Below, one piece after another: positions 45,679 to 55,409 of a DNA stretch of 64,000 bases (its first letter is position 1; every line of letters starts with the position of its first letter). A program made the translations under genes and the position numbers. This DNA is from Streptococcus suis (lineage in GTDB: Bacteria; Bacillota; Bacilli; Lactobacillales; Streptococcaceae), in assembly GCA_029593465.1 (NCBI GenBank), contig JAKTNK010000002.1, positions 66,438 to 130,437 of the forward strand, written 5' to 3'. Below the pieces are notes generated by a model, which saw only the letters and a list, made by a program, of their open reading frames with translations, was not told the DNA's origin and searched no databases.

Positions 45679-45999
45679 GTGGCTAAGAAAGAATTGTTCG
45701 ATGTATTTGATGGTTTTTCACAGAATCTCATGCTTACCTTAGCTGAGACTGAAGCCATCAAAAAGCAAGTTCAAGATTTGGTAGAAGAAAACACACAGTT
45801 GCGGTTGGAAAATAACAAATTAAGAGAGCGTTTATCGCAGGTTAGTCAGACGGATTCTGATAAAAACCAGCATCAAGTCCAACAGCATTTGGATACGATA
45901 TATGAAGATGGATTTCATATTTGTACCAACTTTTATGGTCAACGACGTGGGAACGATGAGTCGTGTATGTTTTGTTTAGAATTGCTTTATAGGGAGTAA
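45679..45999 (+). CDS. yabA: DNA replication initiation control protein YabA
   Basis: A 106-aa regulator that binds DnaA and the DnaN clamp to limit replication initiation. The N-terminal coiled coil (about 5-60) contains [19 protein letters not shown]; the C-terminus has the zinc-binding set H, C, C, C in HICTNFYG and ESCMFCLE. I chose GTG 45679, 8 nt after AGGAGG; TTG 45676 is also possible. Genetic linkage with holB is conserved. Confidence 0.93.
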   Translation: MAKKELFDVFDGFSQNLMLTLAETEAIKKQVQDLVEENTQLRLENNKLRERLSQVSQTDSDKNQHQVQQHLDTIYEDGFHICTNFYGQRRGNDESCMFCLELLYRE

Positions 46000-46001
46000 T
46001 C

Positions 46002-46868
46002 ATGCAGGTTCAAAAAAGTTTTACCACTCAGAGCCCCTACGGTACCCTTTTCTTGGTACCGACGCCCATTGGTAATCTCTCTGATATGACCTTTCGTGCG
46101 GTGAATACTCTAAAGGATGTAGATGCGATTTGTGCTGAGGACACGCGTAAGACGGGTTTGCTGCTAAAGCATTTTGACATTGAAACGCGTCAGATTAGTT
46201 TTCATGAACACAATGCTTTTGATAAAATTCCGAGTTTGTTAGCTATGCTAAAAGAGGGAAAATCATTAGCCCAGGTTTCGGATGCCGGCATGCCGTCTAT
46301 TTCAGATCCGGGTCATGATTTGGTCAAAGCAGCACTTGCTGAGGAGATTACCGTTGTGGCGTTACCAGGAGCCTCGGCAGGGATTACTGGCTTAATCGCC
46401 AGTGGCCTAGCGCCTCAGCCTCATGTCTTTTACGGTTTTTTACCGCGAAAAGTAGGGCAGCAAAAAGCCTTTTTGCAGGAAAAAGTGACTTATCCTGAAA
46501 CGCAGATCTTTTACGAATCGCCTCACCGTGTTGTGGCAACGCTAACCAACTTGTTAGAAGTTTACGGGGATCGGCAAGTGGTTTTGGTTCGAGAATTGAC
46601 GAAACGCTATGAGGAGTATCAACGTGGAAGGATTAGCGAACTCTTAGACTATCTCTCTGAGACACCACTCAAAGGAGAGTGTCTGCTTATCGTTGCAGGC
46701 AATGACGGGAGTGCCTTAGAGTCGCAAGGACCATTGTTATCACCCATCGAAGAAGTGAAAGCGATGATTGCCTTGGGCAGCAAGCCCAATCATGCTATTA
46801 AGACGGTAGCGAAAGAACGGGGCTTAACTCGTCAGGTTTTGTATCAAGACTATCATGACAATCGTTGA
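46002..46868 (+). CDS. rsmI: 16S rRNA (cytidine(1402)-2'-O)-methyltransferase
   Basis: A 288-aa SAM-dependent methyltransferase for C1402 in the ribosomal P site. Motifs: LVPTPIGNLSDMTFRA (about 18-33), CAEDTRKTGLLLKHF, SDAGMPSISDPG and ALPGASAG. Full length. It starts 3 nt after yabA and ends the operon. Confidence 0.96.
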   Translation: MQVQKSFTTQSPYGTLFLVPTPIGNLSDMTFRAVNTLKDVDAICAEDTRKTGLLLKHFDIETRQISFHEHNAFDKIPSLLAMLKEGKSLAQVSDAGMPSISDPGHDLVKAALAEEITVVALPGASAGITGLIASGLAPQPHVFYGFLPRKVGQQKAFLQEKVTYPETQIFYESPHRVVATLTNLLEVYGDRQVVLVRELTKRYEEYQRGRISELLDYLSETPLKGECLLIVAGNDGSALESQGPLLSPIEEVKAMIALGSKPNHAIKTVAKERGLTRQVLYQDYHDNR

Positions 46869-46905
46869 AGGACTAGAAACCCTTAGTTTTAGCTAACTAT
46901 TACAG

Positions 46906-46938
46906 AAAAACCACTCTAATCTTTAGGGTGGCTTTTTT
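46906..46938 (+). terminator. Intrinsic terminator after rsmI
   Basis: CCACTCT/AGGGTGG stem with one G-U pair, flanked by A and T tracts. Confidence 0.75.
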
Positions 46939-47039
46939 GATTATAATCGTTAGCTTGCTTGATAGTAGATTACTCATTGTGAGGATTGATGTTTAACGAA
47001 TGGTAAGCTTTGAGTGATGAGAGGCACAAGTAATCCTTG

Positions 47040-47675
47040 TTAGATGAGTTTGGTTCCGTGGACGTGTTTGGCACCGGAGAGTTGGCAAAGTTCCAGATAG
47101 TTATCTTTAGTTACTCCGCCACCGATAAGAATGTCAATGCGACCAGCAGCGTAATCGATAAGGGATTTGAGGTGGGAAATATTATCCCTGATATCAGAGT
47201 TGCCGTCAGGGTTGCCATGCGTTAGGATACGGGTAAAACCGTACGCAATCAAGTCATCCATAGCTTTGAATTGGTCAGCTGGAGGAATTTGGTCAAAGGC
47301 CATATGAAAGACTAAAGGCAAACCTTGTGTTGCAGGCAGTAGTTGCTCAATTCCTTGGTGGTCCAGTTGGTTATCCTTAGTCAAGAGTCCTAAAACTAAG
47401 CTATCGGATTCCAATTCAACAGCTTGTAAAATGTCCTCTTCCATAGCGCGTAGTTCCAAATCGTTATAGACAAAGTTGCCTCCACGTGGACGAATCATCA
47501 CAGCAGTTGTGATTTGCTTTTCGTGTAAATAGCGATTGGCTTCTTTAATAACGCCGTAAGAGGGGGTCGTTCCACCGACAGAAAGGTTATCGCAGAGCTC
47601 AACTCTTGTGATGTCAGGGCTAGTGAGGATATGGAGGTCTGTTAAATTTTCAGCACAAAATTCCTTAATAATCAT
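47040..47675 (-). CDS. cutC: CutC family protein
   Basis: A 211-aa TIM-barrel protein of the CutC family, linked to copper handling though the activity is debated. Recognisable parts: VELCDNLSVGGTTPSYG, MIRPRGGNFVY, and RILTHGN with GGGVTKDN. I chose ATG 47675, 6-7 nt after GAAAGGA; the ATG at 47681 sits directly on the RBS. Single gene, minus strand. Confidence 0.88.
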   Translation of the reverse strand: MIIKEFCAENLTDLHILTSPDITRVELCDNLSVGGTTPSYGVIKEANRYLHEKQITTAVMIRPRGGNFVYNDLELRAMEEDILQAVELESDSLVLGLLTKDNQLDHQGIEQLLPATQGLPLVFHMAFDQIPPADQFKAMDDLIAYGFTRILTHGNPDGNSDIRDNISHLKSLIDYAAGRIDILIGGGVTKDNYLELCQLSGAKHVHGTKLI

Positions 47676-47774
47676 AAGCATTCCTTTCGAATAGAGGTGT
47701 TTTTATTATAGCATGTTTAGGCTAGCTTTCTAGACTGTTAAGGTTTACGGATTTAATTTCCCCAATTGTCAAAA

Positions 47775-48353
47775 TTAAGTTAGACCAGTAATATTACTCA
47801 GAAAAACGCGATAGGGTGTTTGATAATTTAGGGATTTTCTAGGTATTCTATGTCTTTTATCAGCTATAGCCGATAAAACGTTTTGAGAGAGCGTCTTAAA
47901 ATCCATTTTCTTAGGAAGTCCATGTCTTCTCAAAAGACCGTTAGACTGTTCATTCAGATCACATTGACCTGGACAGCCTGGAACCGCAAAGAAAATATCA
48001 ATGTCGTATTTTTAGAGAGACTTCCAATTTGAGAATTCTTTCCTGCAATCAAACGTTATAGACTAGAAGAGGTGCCTTGGTATCTACGACATCCACCGAC
48101 TTATTGAATCCTCAATATCACTAGCTTTTCGACCATTAGTCTGCAGAGTGATAATCGCTTTCGATAGTCTCTCAACTAGTGTAATGACAGCACTCTTATG
48201 TTTCTTTCAACGATGGTATCCCCTTCAAGATGCCCAAATTCTGTGTCAAAATCTGGATAGATGTCAGATTGTTCACGAAGGTCTCTACGAAAAGCTTGTT
48301 TGCCACGTTTTTTCGGTCTTACCATTTGGTTTGCGCTTTCCTTTCCATGGGAA
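47775..48353 (-). pseudogene. Decayed IS30-family transposase
   Basis: Minus strand fragments in different frames read GKRKPNGKTE, RGKQAFRRDLREQSDIYPDF, EFGHLEGDTIV, AVITLVERLSKAIITLQTNG, ITFDC, then GLLRRHGLPKKMDF and RHRIPRKSLNYQTPYRVF. This is the catalytic core and C-terminus of an IS30-type (IS1239-like) transposase. At least two frameshifts and several stop codons break it, and the N-terminus is missing. Not functional. Confidence 0.88.
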
Positions 48354-48377
48354 AGCGTCTGTGTTGAAGATGCCACT

Positions 48378-48567
48378 GTCAGCTGTCAGCTTATCCACCG
48401 TTTTAAATGAGCCAGTTGTTTTGGATTGTTTCACCCACTTATCGAAGGTTGAAGAAGTTAAATCATAGTTTTTGATAATCTCGCTACGTTTCTTCCTCTG
48501 CATCATGTAAATCAACGATTTGTTGTTTGAAATCATCCGTGAAGTGACGACGTGCTTTTCTAGACAT
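48378..48567 (-). pseudogene. Decayed IS3-family transposase OrfA fragment
   Basis: ATG 48567 with GGAG upstream opens MSRKARRHFTDDFKQQIVDL then fails by a frameshift near 48500. The next frame continues KKRSEIIKNYDLTSSTFDKW and TTGSFKTVDKLTAD, the helix-turn-helix part of IS3/IS150-type OrfA. OrfB is absent. The fragment is joined directly to the IS30 remnant, so one element probably inserted into or recombined with the other. Confidence 0.85.
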
Positions 48568-48602
48568 AGGCTTCTCCATTTCTCAGTCTTAGTGTAGAGC
48601 AC

Positions 48603-48937
48603 TTTACAAATTCTGTCTAGTTTAGTGTAACCGATTCACATTTTATTTTGTGCGCCATAGGTAGATTGGTAAGGGAAATACTACCGTTATTATCTGGATT
48701 CCAAGCTCTGACGCTAGAGCGATAACCTCTTGGTCCACAGATGGTCTTGGTTAATCACAATAGTCTGAATCTCCTGAAAGTTAGTCATTCAACCCTTACG
48801 TCATTGGAAATTATTTCCCGATTCAATATAACCTCATAGCGACTGCACGGCCTCTCTTCAGCATAACATCAACGAAATTGTTACAAATCCACACCGTAAC
48901 GTTTTTTTTATTCCACTAGCGTTATAACCAGAAAATA
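48603..48937. other. Gene-free relic next to the IS remnants
   Basis: About 335 nt between the IS3 fragment and the nrd terminator. No intact frame is seen on either strand. Short minus-strand peptides such as FVDVMLKRGRAVAMRLY are interrupted by stops. Likely further decayed mobile-element DNA, but I cannot assign it. Confidence 0.5.
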
Positions 48938-48971
48938 AAGCGTCTGAGAAAGCGGTTGTCTCAGACGCTTT
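48938..48971 (-). terminator. Intrinsic terminator after nrdF
   Basis: A perfect 13-bp stem AAAGCGTCTGAGA/TCTCAGACGCTTT with an 8-nt loop; T-rich after it on the minus strand. Confidence 0.88.
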
Positions 48972-48975
48972 GGTA

Positions 48976-49935
48976 TTACATCCCCATCGTATAGTCATCG
49001 TCTTGCATAGCTTCAACGCTACCAAGGAGATAACCGTTACCGACTTGGCTGAAGAAATCATGGTTAGAGGTTCCTGTTGAAATACCATTCATGACGATAG
49101 GGTTAACGTCATTAGCGGTATCTGGGAAAAGCGGGTCTTGACCTAAGTTCATTAGTGCCTTATTGGCGTTGTAACGTAAGAAAGTCATAACTTCCTCAGT
49201 CCATCCCACAGCATCGTAAAGGGTATGCGTATAACCTTCTTCATTTTCATAGAGTTCGTACAACAAGTCGTACATCCACTCTCTAAAAACTTCTTGTTTA
49301 TCTGTTGGCAATTCGTTAAAGCCTAGCTGGAATTTATAGCCGATGTAAGTGCCATGAACGGATTCGTCACGGATAATCAATTTAATGATTTCGGCGACAT
49401 TGGCAAGTTTATTGTTACCGAGATAGTAGAGGGGGGTGAAAAAGCCAGAGTAAAAAAGGAAGGTTTCAAGGAAAGTTGAGGCCACTTTCTTTTGTAGGGC
49501 ATCACCGTTTGCGTAGATGTCGTTGATAATCTTGGCCTTTTTTTGGAGGTAGGGATTGGTATTTGTCCACTCGAAGATGTCTTCGATTTCCTTTTTGGTA
49601 TTTAAGGTTGAGAAGATTGATGAGTAAGATTTGGCATGAACAGATTCCATAAATTGGATGTTATTTAAAACAGCTTCTTCATGCGGTGTACGGACATCTG
49701 CACGAATCGCTTCGACTCCTGTTTCAGACTGTAGGGTATCAAGTAGGGTCAGGCCACCAAAGACTTTACCGACGAGGTCTTTTTCGGCAGCAGAGAGTTT
49801 ACGCCAATCATCGAGGTCATTGGACAAGGGGATACGTGTATCAAGCCAAAATTGTTCGGTCAGTTTTTCCCAAGTGGATTTATCAATGATGTCTTCGATT
49901 TCGTTCCAGTTGATGGCTGAATAGTATGTTGTCAT
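48976..49935 (-). CDS. nrdF: Class Ib ribonucleotide reductase beta subunit
   Basis: A 319-aa radical-bearing subunit with a dimetal site (Mn or Fe) held by helices including TLLDTLQS, ESVHAKSYSSIF and DESVHGTYIG. It supplies the tyrosyl radical to NrdE, and NrdI helps build the Mn cofactor. I chose ATG 49935 (MTTYYSAINW) with GGAG 7 nt upstream. A 175-nt gap separates it from nrdE. The C-terminus ends DDDYTMGM, near the peptide that docks to NrdE. Confidence 0.95.
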   Translation of the reverse strand: MTTYYSAINWNEIEDIIDKSTWEKLTEQFWLDTRIPLSNDLDDWRKLSAAEKDLVGKVFGGLTLLDTLQSETGVEAIRADVRTPHEEAVLNNIQFMESVHAKSYSSIFSTLNTKKEIEDIFEWTNTNPYLQKKAKIINDIYANGDALQKKVASTFLETFLFYSGFFTPLYYLGNNKLANVAEIIKLIIRDESVHGTYIGYKFQLGFNELPTDKQEVFREWMYDLLYELYENEEGYTHTLYDAVGWTEEVMTFLRYNANKALMNLGQDPLFPDTANDVNPIVMNGISTGTSNHDFFSQVGNGYLLGSVEAMQDDDYTMGM

Positions 49936-50110
49936 GGTTTTCTCCAATAGTTAGTAGGGAATATGTGATGAGATTTTTTAAAGGGCATCTAACACCAGCA
50001 TTGTCTATTTGTTATCGAGGTCAGTTTTTGTCGAACGCTATCATTTTATTCTATTAAGCTTTAACGAAATGATGGTCCGACGGTGGTGTTAAATAGTAGT
50101 TTTAGTTGTC

Positions 50111-52273
50111 CTAAATCACACAGCTTTCGCATTGGTTAGCTCCGACTTCATCACCATCATCGGTATAAGTACGGATGTAGTAGATGGATTTGATGCCCTT
50201 GTTGAAAGCATAGTTGCGTAAAATAGACAAATCTCGTGTGGTCTGTTTGAGATTGTCGCCCTTCCATTCGTAGAGACCTGTTGGAATTTCACTACGCATG
50301 AAGAGCGTTAGCGACAAGCCCTGATCAACGTGCTGTGTTGCTGCGGCATAGACATCAATGACTTTACGCATGTCCATGTCGTAAGCGGAGGTGTAATAAG
50401 GAATGGTGTCTGTGGATAAACCAGCAGCAGGGTAATAAATTTTTCCGATTTTCTTTTCTTGGCGTTCCTCTATGCGTTGTGTGATAGGATGAATGGAAGC
50501 AGAAACATCGTTAATGTAAGAGATGGAACCGTTAGGTGCAACAGCCAAACGGTTTTGGTGGTAAAGCCCATCAGCCATAACAGCCTGACGAAGCGCTTCC
50601 CAATCCTCAGCTTGAGGAATGAAATGACCTTTAAAGAGTTCTTTAACGAGGTCAGATTTTGGCACAAATTGACCAGAAACATATTTGTCAAAGTAACTTC
50701 CATCAGCGTATTTAGAGTTTTCAAAACCAACGAAAGTTGTCTGACGCTCACGAGCAATCTCATTTGATGCCACAAGCGTCCAGTAGTTGAGCAGCATGAA
50801 GTAGATATCAGTGAACTCGATTGACTCTGGGCTGCCGTATTCAATATGCTGTTGAGCTAAGTAGGAGTGTAATCCCATGGCACCAAGTCCAAATGTATGT
50901 GCTTGGTCATTACCGTTTTTGATGGATGGTACAGCATCGATGCTTGATGAATCGGTCACAAAGGTCAACGCTCTTGTCATGACTTTGATCGAGTGCCCAA
51001 AATCTGGAGAGGTCATCATGTTTACAACGTTGGTTGACCCCAAGTTACATGAGATATCTGTTCCCATGGTGAGATAGTTTTGACCGTCGTCGATGAGACT
51101 TGGTTTTTGAACCTGAAGGATTTCAGAACACAAGTTAGACATGATAATCTTCCCGTCAATGGGATTGGAGCGATTAGCAGTATCAACGTTGACAATGTAA
51201 GGGTAACCTGATTCTTGCTGTAATTTAGAAATTTCTGTCTCTAAGTCGCGAGCTTTGATTTTAGTTTTGGTAATCTTTGGATTAGCCACTAATTCATCGT
51301 ATTTTTCGGTGATGTCGATGTAGTTAAAGGGAATACCGTACTCTTTTTCAACACTATAAGGGCTGAAAAGATACATATCCTCATTGTTGCGAGCCAATTC
51401 GTAAAATTTATCAGGGACGACAACACCAAGTGACAAGGTTTTGACCCGAACTTTTTCATCAGCATTTTCTTTTTTAGTGGAGAGAAAGGCGATGATATCT
51501 GGGTGAAAAACATTGAGGTAAACAACACCGGCTCCTTGGCGTTGCCCAAGTTGGTTGGAGTAGGAGAAGCTATCTTCAAAGAGCTTCATGACCGGAACGA
51601 CACCAGAAGCAGCTCCTGCAAATCCTTTGATAGGTGATCCTGCTTCCCGCAAATTAGAAAGAGAGATACCGACTCCACCACCAATACGAGATAGTTGAAG
51701 AGCGGAATTAATAGAGCGTCCGATGGAATTCATGTCATCGGTCACTTGAATGAGGAAACAAGAAACCAATTCTCCACGCCGACTACGACCAGCATTGAGG
51801 AAGGAAGGTGTGGCTGGCTGGTAACGCTGATTAATCATTTCTTTAGCCAGGTCACGTGCTAATGTTTCATTACCATCAGCAAAATAAAGGGCATTGAACA
51901 AGACACGATCTTCCATGCTTTCGAGGTAGGCTTCGCCATCATTGGTTTTGAGAGCATATTGCTGGTGGAATTTATAAGCAGCCATAAATGACTTGAAGCG
52001 AAACTGTTCATTTTTTAACTCTTCCGCTAAGGTCTCGATAAATGATGGGCTGTATTTTTGGATGAAGCCTGTTTCGATGTAATCATTGTCAATCAAGTAG
52101 TTGATTTTCTCACTAATAGATGCAAAGGGCATCATGTTTGGTTCCACATTTTCAGCAAAGAATGCTGCTAAAGCTTCTTTGTCCTTATGCAAAGGAATTT
52201 GTCCATTGACAGGACGATTGATTTCATTATTCAAACGAAAGTAGGTAATATTTCCTAAATCTTTAAGACTCAT
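50111..52273 (-). CDS. nrdE: Class Ib ribonucleotide reductase alpha subunit
   Basis: A 720-aa catalytic subunit that reduces ribonucleoside diphosphates. Present: NAGRSRRGELVSCFL with the active-site Cys, NLCSEI, the PNGSISYINDVSASIHP loop, and the C-terminal redox pair CESC. No ATP-cone at the N-terminus, as expected for class Ib. It overlaps nrdI by 11 nt. Confidence 0.97.
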   Translation of the reverse strand: MSLKDLGNITYFRLNNEINRPVNGQIPLHKDKEALAAFFAENVEPNMMPFASISEKINYLIDNDYIETGFIQKYSPSFIETLAEELKNEQFRFKSFMAAYKFHQQYALKTNDGEAYLESMEDRVLFNALYFADGNETLARDLAKEMINQRYQPATPSFLNAGRSRRGELVSCFLIQVTDDMNSIGRSINSALQLSRIGGGVGISLSNLREAGSPIKGFAGAASGVVPVMKLFEDSFSYSNQLGQRQGAGVVYLNVFHPDIIAFLSTKKENADEKVRVKTLSLGVVVPDKFYELARNNEDMYLFSPYSVEKEYGIPFNYIDITEKYDELVANPKITKTKIKARDLETEISKLQQESGYPYIVNVDTANRSNPIDGKIIMSNLCSEILQVQKPSLIDDGQNYLTMGTDISCNLGSTNVVNMMTSPDFGHSIKVMTRALTFVTDSSSIDAVPSIKNGNDQAHTFGLGAMGLHSYLAQQHIEYGSPESIEFTDIYFMLLNYWTLVASNEIARERQTTFVGFENSKYADGSYFDKYVSGQFVPKSDLVKELFKGHFIPQAEDWEALRQAVMADGLYHQNRLAVAPNGSISYINDVSASIHPITQRIEERQEKKIGKIYYPAAGLSTDTIPYYTSAYDMDMRKVIDVYAAATQHVDQGLSLTLFMRSEIPTGLYEWKGDNLKQTTRDLSILRNYAFNKGIKSIYYIRTYTDDGDEVGANQCESCVI

Positions 52274-52628
52274 GTGATAAGATTCCTTTTACTCTGTTAA
52301 TGTCTTCGGAAGTGCCACTAAATTCTAGTTCGTAGAGTAGTGGTAATTGGTATTTTAAGGATAATTCTTTAGCTTCTCGGCAGAAATCAGTGCCAAAATT
52401 ACGATTGCCGATACCGATGATACCATGGCAATGTTTAGCATTTTCAATTAAAAAATCCTCAACAAAGTCAAAAGCTTCGTTGTAGGTTGGAATAATAAGG
52501 ACAAACGGTTTTGAACATCGAGGGGTGTGACCGACCGGCGAGAGTTCTAAACAGTCATCAGAGGTAATGCCGAGCTTTTGAATGAAGCGAGCAGTCTGTC
52601 CCGTTAGGGTATGAAAAACGACGTTCAA
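52263..52628 (-). CDS. nrdI: Ribonucleotide reductase assembly flavodoxin NrdI
   Basis: A 121-aa flavodoxin-like protein. NrdI makes the oxidant used to assemble the dimanganese-tyrosyl cofactor of NrdF. The conserved core is VLIIPTYN and GIIGIGNRNFGTDFCREA. Start is TTG at 52628, with GGGGA 6-7 nt upstream; the overlapping ATG is in another frame and stops at once. Between nrdH (18 nt gap) and nrdE (overlap). Confidence 0.9.
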   Translation of the reverse strand: MNVVFHTLTGQTARFIQKLGITSDDCLELSPVGHTPRCSKPFVLIIPTYNEAFDFVEDFLIENAKHCHGIIGIGNRNFGTDFCREAKELSLKYQLPLLYELEFSGTSEDINRVKGILSHES

Positions 52629-52646
52629 TGCATTCCCCTTATTCAG

Positions 52647-52871
52647 TTAAACGATTTCTTTAAGTTTTGAGGGTTGGAATCCAGAAAAGACAGTATCGCC
52701 TGCTTGGATAACAGGAGCAGCTGAGAATCCCAAACTTTTAACATGTTCGATGTATTCGGGGTGTTCATCAATATTGATTTCTTGGAAACTAGCCCCTTCT
52801 TTTTCTAAGAATTTCTTTGTCATGTTACACTGCATGCAGTTATTTTTTGAAAAAATCGTAATTTTACTCAT
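52647..52871 (-). CDS. nrdH: Glutaredoxin-like protein NrdH
   Basis: A 74-aa thioredoxin-fold electron donor for NrdE. Redox motif CMQC at residues 12-15; the C-terminal part SAAPVIQAGDTVFSGFQPSKL is typical. I chose ATG 52871 with AGGAG 8 nt upstream. First gene of nrdHIEF, behind two NrdR boxes. Confidence 0.93.
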   Translation of the reverse strand: MSKITIFSKNNCMQCNMTKKFLEKEGASFQEINIDEHPEYIEHVKSLGFSAAPVIQAGDTVFSGFQPSKLKEIV

Positions 52872-52948
52872 AAACATTCTCCTTTACTGAGTTACTTGAA
52901 TAGCATACCCAAAATTAGGATAAAAAGCAATAGATATTTATTTGGAAA

Positions 52949-52995
52949 ACACAAAATATGGGTGACATCAGTCAATAAAACCCTATATATTGTGT
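52949..52995. promoter_or_regulatory. Pair of NrdR boxes
   Basis: ACACAAAATATGGGTG at 52949-52964 and ACCCTATATATTGTGT at 52980-52995, starts 31 bp apart (three helical turns), the usual spacing for NrdR binding. A promoter fit (TTGCTT, 17 nt, TATGCT) lies between them and nrdH. Confidence 0.85.
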
Positions 52996-53172
52996 TTTTG
53001 GGAGATTGATAAAAATCAATTGCCTAGCGTTATTTTTCCTTATCTAGAGAAGTTATTAGAGCTATTTTGTTAGCAAAATAGAGATAGGGACATTAGGAAG
53101 TGACATTTTTTGGGGAAGTGTGCCAGATATGAAAAAGGATTTTGTAAATTTTTCAATAAGGTCTCTAAAATC
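52996..53172. other. Intergenic region between nrdH and ptsH
   Basis: AT-rich, about 180 nt between the NrdR boxes and the ptsH promoter, with one small stem CTATTTTG/CAAAATAG at 53063-53082. No gene seen. Confidence 0.4.
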
Positions 53173-53201
53173 TTGAAAAAAATTTTGTCGTGTGTTATAA
53201 T
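53173..53201 (+). promoter_or_regulatory. ptsH promoter
   Basis: -35 TTGAAA (53173-53178), 17-nt spacer ending TGT, -10 TATAAT (53196-53201). Confidence 0.8.
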
Positions 53202-53265
53202 TAAAAATTGTAAGGGTTATCATGAATGACTCAAAATATTAAAAAGAGGAAGAAGGAGAACCATC

Positions 53266-53529
53266 ATGGCTTCTAAAGATTTTCATATTGTAGCAGAAAC
53301 AGGTATTCATGCTCGTCCAGCAACATTACTTGTTCAAACAGCTAGCAAGTTTGCTTCAGACATCACTCTTGACTACAAAGGTAAAGCAGTTAACCTTAAA
53401 TCAATCATGGGTGTGATGAGTCTTGGTGTCGGTCAAGGTGCAGACGTGACTATCTCTGCAGAAGGTGCAGATGCAGACGACGCTCTTGCAGCAATCGAAG
53501 AAACAATGACTAAAGAAGGATTGGCATAA
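53266..53529 (+). CDS. ptsH: Phosphocarrier protein HPr
   Basis: An 87-aa sugar phosphotransferase carrier. His15 (GIHARPAT) accepts phosphate from enzyme I; Ser46 (LKSIMGVM) is the site used by HprK, encoded at 12618, making HPr the CcpA corepressor. AGAAGGAGA is the RBS. Two bases separate it from ptsI. Confidence 0.98.
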
Positions 53530-53531
53530 AA

Positions 53532-55256
53532 ATGACTAAAATGCTTAAAGGAATTGCAGCATCTGACGGTGTTGCTGTTGCTAAAGCATACCTATTAGTT
53601 CAGCCGGATTTATCATTTGAAACTGTGTCAGTATCAGACACAGATGTAGAAGAAGCTCGTCTGGATGCAGCTCTAGCGGCATCTAAGGACGAGCTTTCTA
53701 TTATTCGTGATAAGGCAGTAGGTACGCTTGGTGAAGAAGCTGCATCTGTTTTTGATGCTCACTTAATGGTTCTTGCAGACCCAGAGATGATTGGTCAAAT
53801 CAAAGAAACCATTCGTGCAAAACAAGTGAATGCTGAAGCTGGTCTTAAAGAAGTGACAGATATGTTTGTGACACTTTTTGAAGGCATGGAAGACAACCCA
53901 TACATGCAGGAACGCGCAGCTGATATTCGTGACGTTGCAAAGCGTGTCTTAGCGCATCTCTTGGGAGTTAAACTACCAAATCCTGCAACAATCAGCGAGG
54001 AATCTATCGTGATTGCGCACGATTTGACCCCTTCAGACACAGCACAGCTTGATAAAAACTTTGTTAAAGCCTTTGTGACTAACATTGGTGGACGTACCAG
54101 CCACTCAGCAATCATGGCACGTACCCTTGAAATCGCAGCTGTTCTTGGTACCAACAATATTACTGAACTCGTCAAAGATGGTGATGTTTTAGCAGTTAAT
54201 GGTATTACTGGTGAAGTGATTATCAACCCAAGCCAAGAAGAAATTGCAGCCTTTAAAGCAGCTGGCGAAGCATATGCGAAACAAAAAGCAGAATGGGCCT
54301 TGCTTAAAGATGCGAAAACCGTTACGGCTGATGGCAAACATTTTGAATTAGCAGCTAACATCGGTACCCCTAAGGACGTTGAGGGTGTTAACGATAATGG
54401 TGCTGAAGCTGTTGGTCTTTACCGCACAGAGTTCTTGTACATGGATTCTCAAGATTTTCCAACAGAAGACGAGCAATACGAAGCTTACAAAGCGGTACTT
54501 GAAGGTATGAATGGTAAGCCGGTTGTGGTTCGTACCATGGATATTGGTGGTGATAAAGAACTCCCTTACTTTGACCTACCAAAGGAAATGAATCCTTTCC
54601 TTGGCTTCCGTGCTTTGCGTATCTCTATTTCTGAAACAGGAGATGCCATGTTCCGCACACAAATCCGTGCCCTTCTTCGTGCTTCTGTCCATGGTCAATT
54701 GCGCATCATGTTCCCAATGGTAGCACTCATCAAGGAATTCCGTGCTGCCAAAGCGGTATTTGAAGAAGAAAAAGCGAACTTGTTGGCTGAAGGTGTTGCA
54801 GTAGCAGATGATATCCAAGTGGGCATTATGATTGAGATTCCAGCAGCTGCTATGCTGGCGGATCAATTTGCTAAAGAGGTTGATTTCTTCTCTATTGGGA
54901 CAAACGATTTAATCCAGTACACGATGGCTGCCGATCGTATGAACGAGCAGGTGTCTTACCTTTATCAACCATACAACCCATCAATCCTTCGTTTGATTAA
55001 CAATGTTATCAAAGCAGCGCACGCTGAAGGAAAATGGGCAGGTATGTGTGGTGAAATGGCTGGTGATCAACAAGCTGTACCACTTCTTGTTGGAATGGGA
55101 CTCGATGAGTTTTCAATGTCAGCGACATCAGTGCTCCGTACACGTAGCTTGATGAAGACACTCGATTCGGCTAAGATGGAAGAATATGCCAACCGTGCCT
55201 TAACAGAGTGTTCAACGGCTGAAGAAGTTCTTGAACTCCAAAAAGAATACTTATAA
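53532..55256 (+). CDS. ptsI: Phosphoenolpyruvate-protein phosphotransferase (enzyme I)
   Basis: A 574-aa enzyme that moves phosphate from PEP to HPr. Active His191 in [16 protein letters not shown]-binding C-terminal barrel with [16 protein letters not shown] and GMCGEMAGD. Cotranscribed with ptsH; terminator directly after its stop. Confidence 0.98.
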   Translation: MTKMLKGIAASDGVAVAKAYLLVQPDLSFETVSVSDTDVEEARLDAALAASKDELSIIRDKAVGTLGEEAASVFDAHLMVLADPEMIGQIKETIRAKQVNAEAGLKEVTDMFVTLFEGMEDNPYMQERAADIRDVAKRVLAHLLGVKLPNPATISEESIVIAHDLTPSDTAQLDKNFVKAFVTNIGGRTSHSAIMARTLEIAAVLGTNNITELVKDGDVLAVNGITGEVIINPSQEEIAAFKAAGEAYAKQKAEWALLKDAKTVTADGKHFELAANIGTPKDVEGVNDNGAEAVGLYRTEFLYMDSQDFPTEDEQYEAYKAVLEGMNGKPVVVRTMDIGGDKELPYFDLPKEMNPFLGFRALRISISETGDAMFRTQIRALLRASVHGQLRIMFPMVALIKEFRAAKAVFEEEKANLLAEGVAVADDIQVGIMIEIPAAAMLADQFAKEVDFFSIGTNDLIQYTMAADRMNEQVSYLYQPYNPSILRLINNVIKAAHAEGKWAGMCGEMAGDQQAVPLLVGMGLDEFSMSATSVLRTRSLMKTLDSAKMEEYANRALTECSTAEEVLELQKEYL

Positions 55257-55260
55257 GTCA

Positions 55261-55294
55261 TAAACTAAGAAGAGGGAGACCTCTTTTTAGTTTA
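55261..55294 (+). terminator. Intrinsic terminator after ptsI
   Basis: TAAACTAAGAAGAGG against CCTCTTTTTAGTTTA, 14 of 15 paired, 4-nt loop. Confidence 0.85.
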
Positions 55295-55409
55295 TCGGAA
55301 AGGTTTTGTTTAAAAACAAGAAAATTCTGACAATTAACGCATTAAATAATTGAAATCCTTAAATAAAGTGCTAGAATAGAAGTCATAATAATGTAAAGGA
55401 GGCAAGAGT

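Noticed and set aside
48176-48602. Intact transposase genes in the IS region
   Set aside because: Family motifs are spread over different frames with stops between; both are remnants.
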